Shown here: in pieces, positions 57,717 through 64,000 of the stretch
Layout of the letters: each line of letters starts with the position of its first letter
Position numbering within the stretch: the stretch's first letter is position 1
DNA from: Gigaspora margarita
Lineage: Eukaryota > Glomeromycota > Glomeromycetes > Diversisporales > Gigasporaceae
Direction of reading: 5' to 3'
Assembly: GCA_009809945.1 (NCBI GenBank)
Contig: WTPW01000639.1
Span: forward strand, 15,443 to 79,442
DNA length: 64,000 nt
Notes under the pieces: generated by a model
Told to the model about the DNA's origin: nothing
What the model saw: only the letters and a program-made list of their open reading frames with translations
Database searches by the model: none
Made by a program: the position numbers and the translations under genes

Positions 57717-59942
57717 CCTCTAACTACTGAGACTTCTGAATCTCTTGAAACCATATGGTACAAAATTCAAATTAGTATCAACAACACTGCTCTGAAACAT
57801 ATCCCCAACAAGAAGTATACAGTGCGCAACTTCCAGCACATATTCTCTTCAATAGCTACATATCTATACTCAAGTTTTAAGAAACTAGATAAGATTATCA
57901 AGAAAACTAAGCAGGTATTAAACCAAAACACATTCATCCTGATTACCTTAATGAGAGTATTAGCTTACTGAACCAAATATGCCAACTCCAAATAGCCCTA
58001 CTACCACATACTTATCAACAGCTACCCAGTTGGATTAGTGGAGCTACTAGCGAATGAAAAAACCTATACCACGCCCACAACATTGAAAACATCAAACAAA
58101 TCGAACAAAGAATTACAGATTCAATTCAAAAGAGATGCTCCAAGCTTATGTCTCAACCCACTTCTATAATCAATAGTATCTTAGACTGATACAAGAACCC
58201 AGTTAGATTTGATCACATCAAAACAAAGCAAGACGTAATTACTGATCCATTCTCCATCGAAGCACATATACATCAACACTTTGATGACTAGACTGCCTCC
58301 AGAACATCAACCAAAGTCTCTTCAACTCCATATAGCAATCAGAGTATAGCTCCAAACACCATATCAACTCCAACTGGTACATCATAGTTCTTTCAGACTT
58401 CAGCCAAGAGGAAATACTATCCATACTTAGCCAACTGCCTAACAACAAAGCATGTAGCCTTTTAGGAATCAGCTACGAGATGCTGAAACACATGGGTCCA
58501 GACTACATACAAGCTATCACATCACTCTTTAACAGGTGCCTCCTTTCCTAGTCCATACCCAAGCAATAAAAAGGATATATTTTCCTGATATCAAAAAAAC
58601 CCATATTCGATGGCAACTTATCCAATACCAGACCCATAAGTCTAGTAGAATACATCAAAAAACTCTACACAAAGCTCCTAAAGAACTGCATTAGCAACAT
58701 TCTACTCAAACATAACATTCTATTACCATTCAACTATAACATCTTGCCAGGAAACTCAACTTTCATACTGATCCACATCCTCAACAATGTTATTGAAGAT
58801 GCTTCCTGTAACTCCAAACAATTATGGCTTTTATCACAAGACATAAGCAAGGTATACAACTCTGTTAACCTTGAACTCCTACAAAAATCACTACATAGAA
58901 TCAAAATGCCTTACCAACTTATTAACATTATCACCAACCTTCTTTCTGACTGAACAAACTAGGTCATCACCAATTTTGGCCTTACTAACTACTATTCTGT
59001 CAAGAATGGTATTGACCAAGGAAAAACAATCACTCTACTCTTTTGAAGGATATACTATAACCCTCTAATCATCTACATCTTATCACAGTACTTTGGCTAT
59101 AGCCTTGTCACATCATAGCAGACTAGCCTTACACACTTGCACAGCAACCACCTTCACACATTCATATCAGTCCTAGCATATATGAATGACATACTATGGA
59201 TTACCCAATCCAAAGAAGAACTAGAAAGGATCATTAAAATGGCTACTTTCTTCTACCAGATGGCAGACATACAGATTAATTCTAGTAAATCTATCTTCAT
59301 CACAAAACATATTACAATTATTATACAATTCCAGTATCATACTCTTACTTCAATTTCAAAAAATCAACTATTTAAATTCCTAGGATGCTGGTTTATCCTT
59401 AATAACAAACAAACTGCACAAATCAAACTAATTCAAGAAGAAGCCCTAAATCTGGCCAATATTGCTAGTACCAAAAACATAACTGACAAACAGATAGCAT
59501 ACATTATCAACACAATCATTATCCTAACTACAAAATATTGCTACACAACATTATAATTTCTCAATCTACATACAACAAAATCCTAGGCAAATACCTAACC
59601 ATTGCAAAGCATAAGTCCCACCTTTTCTGATCCACTCCCAACAGTACCATGCTGAACTACAATTTATACAATATCCACAACATATAGGATATACAGTTGC
59701 AACACCATATTAGCAACTTTCTGTTAAGACTCAACAACAACTTTAGACTTGGCATTATGACACGTATTAGACTCTAGCAACTTCAAAACAACCTATGGTT
59801 AGCAACCAATATTCTACAACATATATGGCCAATAATTGATGGCCCAATAGACACCAATTTCAAGATCATCCAACTTCTAAATCATATGGAGATCACAGTT
59901 CAGGCTGATCTTAGTATCCTATAGCCACAGACTATTGACAAC

Positions 59943-60203
59943 TAGGGTTCCTCAAAGTCCAATTGAATCGAATATTAGACATGTTTAAATTCAAATCGAA
60001 TAAGCTCTTGATTTGAATTTGATTTGATCAAATCGAATTAAATCAAATAAAATTTTTTGTAATTTTTATTAAATATTTTCAAATCAAGTCGAATATTTTG
60101 TCAATTTGAATTTGATTTGATTTGAAATTTCTGTATTTTAATTTGATTTGAGATTGAATATTTGATCGAATCAAATCAAATCGAATCAAATTGTAGAACC
60201 CTA
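59943..60203. mobile_element. Small hAT element built of GAATCAAAT repeats
   Basis: TAGGGTTC and GAACCCTA are inverse ends; TTGACAAC is repeated exactly at 59935-59942 and 60204-60211. The interior consists mostly of TTTGATTTGA/TCAAATCAAA repeats in both directions. 261 bases. Confidence 0.9.
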
Positions 60204-60487
60204 TTGACAACTGCTGCACACCTCTAGAAAATATTCTAAGCAAACATTTCAAATATAGTACCTTCAAGCAGCAACTCAAACACAAACAAATATTGTATCT
60301 AGAGCAGCTCTGCTTTGCAAACAACAAAACTCTACTAGAATGGCAACACATCTTATCTAGACTATTGCATCTTCCTACTGCCAAAAAACCATTCTGGTTC
60401 TCATACCTTGAAGATACAATTCTATTTGATAATAACTAGCATACTATTATATCAACTTTATCACCTCAAGGTTTTAACCTCTTCGCT

Positions 60488-61141
60488 TAGTGTTGTACAT
60501 TTTGGCTGTCTACAGCTTTTTTTGGCTTGTCCATGTCCCAAATTGTCCAAACATCCAAGATTGTCCAAAGCTTGTTCAGGTTTTAATAATTAATAAATCT
60601 ATCTAAAAAATATATAACTATATATTTTTCAAGGTGCTGAACACATTCTAGTTAAAATTAAAGGGTGAATTTATTTGTCACAGGTGGTAACAGTCACCGG
60701 AGTGTGATTGACCAATTAGATCAAAGGATCATGTGTAATGTAAAAAATGCAAAAACTTTGATTTTTTTGAAAAATCACTTCTAAATTAAAATTTTGTCTA
60801 TGAACCTACTTTTTTTTATACGAAAAAAATTCCTAGCAAAATTTTACTATATTCAAAGCTTTATCCAAACTCTAACTATGGCTCTAACTCCGACTCTAAC
60901 AATAGTAAGTTTTGATGCTTTGTTTTGTTTTAATCATAATGTTATACGATCTAATTGGTCGATCATGCTCCGGTGACTATCACCGCCGGTAACAAACACA
61001 TTTTTTCAAAATTAAAATAGGTTATCTTAATAAAATTTTAAGTAATTTTACTTTATTTAATTGTCCAAAATTGTCCAAAATTGTCTAAAATTGTCCAAAA
61101 TTGTCCAAATTATTGTCCAAAGCTGTTCCATGACAACACTG
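60488..61141. mobile_element. Element with TTGTCCAAA repeats in the LINE
   Basis: TAGTGTTGTAC and the inverse GACAACACTG, then ACAGCTTTTTTTGG and inverse, mark hAT-like ends. ATTGTCCAAA is repeated about three times on the left and six times on the right. I could not find a clean 8-bp duplication. The MITE at 60674-60996 is nested inside. Confidence 0.6.
60674..60996. repeat. MITE with GTCACCGGAG arms
   Basis: AGTCACCGGAGTGTGATTGA and the inverse GGTCGATCATGCTCCGGTGA; further out TTTGTCAC-AGG and CCGGTAACAAA. The interior has ATTCCTAGCAAAATTTTACT and a run of CTCTAACTATGGCTCTAACT, as in 32780-33112 and 33789-34098. Confidence 0.7.
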
Positions 61142-63272
61142 CCTTCATCTATCACACAAATCAGATATCTAAGTCTCTTAAACCATGAACACTCACATAC
61201 CAGGATAGTAAAATTATCATTGAACAGGTTCAGAAAACATTTCATAAGACTAATACAATTTCTATCACGCACTAGCAATACAATATGAATCTATCCCAAG
61301 CCAATCAGTACCCCTTACTACCAGTGCAATGCACTCATTGCCCAGGCTCCTACTTCAACTCCAATCGTGTCTTCAACTGCTATACATTAGAGGTATTAGC
61401 AGCCCTTTCTACCCAATTCTTGGGTAAAAAGTTGCTGAATAAATAGCTCAAATTCAATGCCAACTATATTGATCTGATCTATTTATCTGCAATTAAGCAG
61501 CCAGTAAATATTCTACCCCCTCCTACAATATATATCACAGACCTTCTTACAATAGTTCTTTTTCAGAACAATAATACTCACAAAGCCTCTCTCAAATCAT
61601 GCATGCTAATGCTAACCAACAATAATTTATATTCTATACAGACGGCTTAGTTACAGAATTGAAACCAATCAATATTCCATGGGTATCGGTTGGTTACAAA
61701 TTCACAATAACCAAATCATTCACAAGTACACAGCCCAATTACAAGACTAGCCATCCTTATACAAAGCCGAACTCTGTTATCATTTTAGCAATTCAACAAT
61801 ACCACACAACTCTACTATAGATATTTTTAAAAACTCTTAGTCTGTCATTTCCAAATACAACAAGCTCAGATCTATTCCTAAACAATTTTTCAAATACTTC
61901 AAATTTAACTCCTGGCCCATCTGGTATATACTGTTGGACACTATTAGTGCATTCAACATCAAGCTCACTATGCACAAGTTTCAGGCACATGCAGATGATA
62001 GCTTTAATAATCTTGCAGACTCTCTGGTCAGAAATCACTCAAATATATACAAGCTACTCTTCAATTATACCAACATTTACAACTCCTCCTTCTTCCTTCA
62101 ATGAGAGAAATACCCAGTAAAAGGGTCTACAAGATGTTTTATTAAAAATATCTGTAAGGCACATGTCATTGCGATATGGTCCTCACAGAGCCGCACCTCA
62201 GAGTAGGCACACTTATCACACTTATAGACTAGAACACCATATAGCTGTATTTTAACAACAACCAAAAAGCTCTAACAACTTTACTAATCCCAAACTTAAT
62301 CATCTCATATCATTCAAAATCAAAAACCTTCTAAATGATTTGCCTACCTATTCACACTTCTACAGAATAGCTCCTAACAGCTTCCCCTCACCTAACTGTT
62401 TATACTGTAGCCTTTTTGCATCTCCCACTCATTGGCTAACATATCAAAATCATCAACTCTTAGATCAAATTATCCACTCAGCCATAACCAAAGTCATTTA
62501 TAGTGCAGATGTCAACTTATCTCCCTGTCACCTAAAAGACCTTGTACAAGCAATCTACACACATCCATTTTTTAATTCTACCTCTATAATTTTAGACCCC
62601 TATTATCTATATTCCACTATCAAAGGACTAATCCCTGTTCCACTAATTCAATCTCTACAACCTTTTAATATACTATACAAGCAAGCTTCTCAGATTATTG
62701 TCAATATCCTTCTTGAAATATCTGAAGAAATCTATAAGCAAATATAAAAACCATACTGCTCTACCTTTGCTCAATGGAAAAAAACCAATAATATCATATT
62801 CACATACAAACCCAACCAACTATCACTAGCACACTACCCTACTCATGCTAAGCTCCATCAACGCACAATGTTTACTTACAGTTGTCTTTGTGAACTTTTT
62901 GACCAACTATACTCCAGCCACAACAAATGCCCTCCAATAGGCCAGGCACTCTGTAAAATCAGTATCTGGTTCACTATGTGGATTAAATATAGTACCCTCA
63001 CTAATCACATTCTAACTATCCAAATCTAGATAATCTTAACCACTCTAGTAGGTTTAGGTTGCAGATAAATTAGTCTGAGCTTCTATTTGAATATAATTTA
63101 TATGTATTTGTCACTGTACAATTTAAGTTATTGCTCACGCAATTTTTTATATAAATTACCCAATAAAGATAAAAGCAAGGCCTCACTTTTAAAAAAAAAA
63201 AAAATTAATAACTTTAAGACTTTAGTTGCTTCAAATAGTGTACTACTAGTAATACAAAATTTGCTAAAAGTA

Positions 63273-63437
63273 AGGGGCATGCCATTTATCATGTGATTTT
63301 TACTATGGATACATGGTCAGTAATGATAATCATGTCTATATATTATATTAACAAATCAAAATTAGATAAAGTGATCACACCATACATGGATGGGTGGCTA
63401 CTAAGTAAAAAATATCACGTGATAAATGACACGCCCC
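63273..63437. repeat. Small MITE, AGGGGCATG ends
   Basis: AGGGGCATGCCATTTATCAT and the inverse GTGATAAATGACACGCCCC are flanked by TA (63271-63272, 63438-63439). Each arm also contains ATCACGTGAT or ATCATGTGAT. 165 bases. Confidence 0.85.
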
Positions 63438-63439
63438 TA

Positions 63440-64000
63440 ACTATTTAAAAAAATTTTTTTTCTTGACAACTTAATTAATAATATAAAAAAAAATACAACC
63501 AAGCTATTCTGGTATACAGTATTTATCAGATTTTTGTATATAAAAATTTTTTAAATTTATAATTTTTTTAGATTTTTAATTTATTTTTTTAACTGTACTA
63601 CTGGTAGTACAAAAAGTAAAATCCTAACCATTAATATTAATTTAGATAATTTTTAAATGCATGTTCTTTCTAAATGCAGGTTAAAGTAATTATATTCATT
63701 TTTCGTTCAATGAATTCGTTCAATAATAATGTTTGTCCAATTTATCGAGTTAACAACATCGTCCCTGGGTGTTATTTCGAATTTTGGTTTAATTTAGAGC
63801 GAAAATGGAAATTACACTTCTGGGCTTATTTCGCCCAAACGGTGCAGTTTGAAATGCCAGTTTGTGATATTATACATGCTATATGTATCATCCACATTGT
63901 CTCTATACGGTGTACCCCAAATAGAGGTATCCCGGGTACAAAATTAAGTAATGAAAATACACGGGGTACCTGGGTCCGATTTTTACGGAATATGGTAAAC
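63440..64000. other. No gene seen to window end
   Basis: AT-rich to about 63700, then a more balanced stretch (63720-64000) with ACGGTGTACCCCAAATAGAG and GGGTACCTGGGTCCGA near the edge. These could be one end of an element cut by the window. TAAATGCA sites at 63655-63680 recall the pogo-like MITE. Confidence 0.4.

Larger units (their letters stand above)
55930..63204 (+). pseudogene. LINE with endonuclease, reverse transcriptase and RNase H, heav­ily decayed
   Basis: A Thr/Asn/Pro-rich stretch (55950-56175) may be the ORF1 end. Endonuclease: TETKLS near 56410, VIGNFNA near 56735 (family GDFNA), SDYKIL near 56975 (family SDH). RT: LLSQDISKVYNSV near 58830, GIDQGKTITLLF near 59010, AYMNDILWI near 59175 (family YADD). 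RNase H: FYTDG near 61637, then MGIGWLQ and KAEL. A Cys-rich C-terminal zinc motif begins NCLYCS near 62398. Poly-A at 63191-63204. Many stops stand at Trp or Gln sites. Interrupted by elements at 57149, 59943 and 60488. Confidence 0.8.

Overview
This window is a very AT-rich, low-gene fungal sequence that reads as a transposon graveyard. The best fit is an arbuscular mycorrhizal fungus (Glomeromycotina, Rhizophagus-like). The basis is recognition of protein families without a database search: a Plavaka-type transposase, F-box/leucine-rich-repeat relics, a LINE with GIDQG- and YADD-type RT motifs, and a decayed A32-like P-loop ATPase. I see no intact host gene, rRNA, free-standing tRNA gene or CRISPR array. 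One gap of 951 Ns lies at 12726-13676, and there are scattered single Ns.

Layout. 1-10 kb: a LINE 3' end with two palindromic MITEs at its broken 5' side, three hAT-type elements (8-bp target duplications) and a SINE. 9.9-20.7 kb: an F-box/LRR gene relic split in frame by a TA-flanked insertion of about 9.6 kb. That insertion contains a two-gene Plavaka-like element (transposase on +, a coiled-coil accessory gene on -), and the transposase introns have themselves collected MITEs. 20.7-25 kb: a tRNA-derived SINE, a decayed packaging-ATPase-like gene and T-rich tandem repeats. 25-31 kb: pogo-, hAT-, mariner- and Mutator-like non-autonomous elements and a few unidentified coding relics. 31.6-39.7 kb: one 8.1-kb hAT element with a broken BED/hAT transposase on - and at least seven nested repeats. 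40-49 kb: an unidentified multi-exon relic, several MITEs, two more tRNA-headed SINEs and a 10-bp minisatellite. 49-64 kb: a gag-protease retroelement relic split by a 3.7-kb hAT element, followed by a LINE (endonuclease, RT, RNase H) carrying three further insertions.

Most boundaries were set by matching terminal inverted repeats plus target-site duplications: 8 bp for hAT, 9 bp for Mutator-like, TA for mariner-like, 11-17 bp for SINEs. The coding relics share a decay pattern: in-frame stops and changed catalytic residues are mostly explained by C-to-T or G-to-A transitions.

The least explained features are: (1) three SINEs with different ends that share one central domain of about 136 nt; (2) a clan of TA-flanked palindromic MITEs with related arms under different termini; (3) three mariner-like elements carrying an 18-bp self-palindrome inside both terminal repeats; (4) a tandem array at 52.4-53.0 kb whose units look like mini-exons with splice-like flanks.
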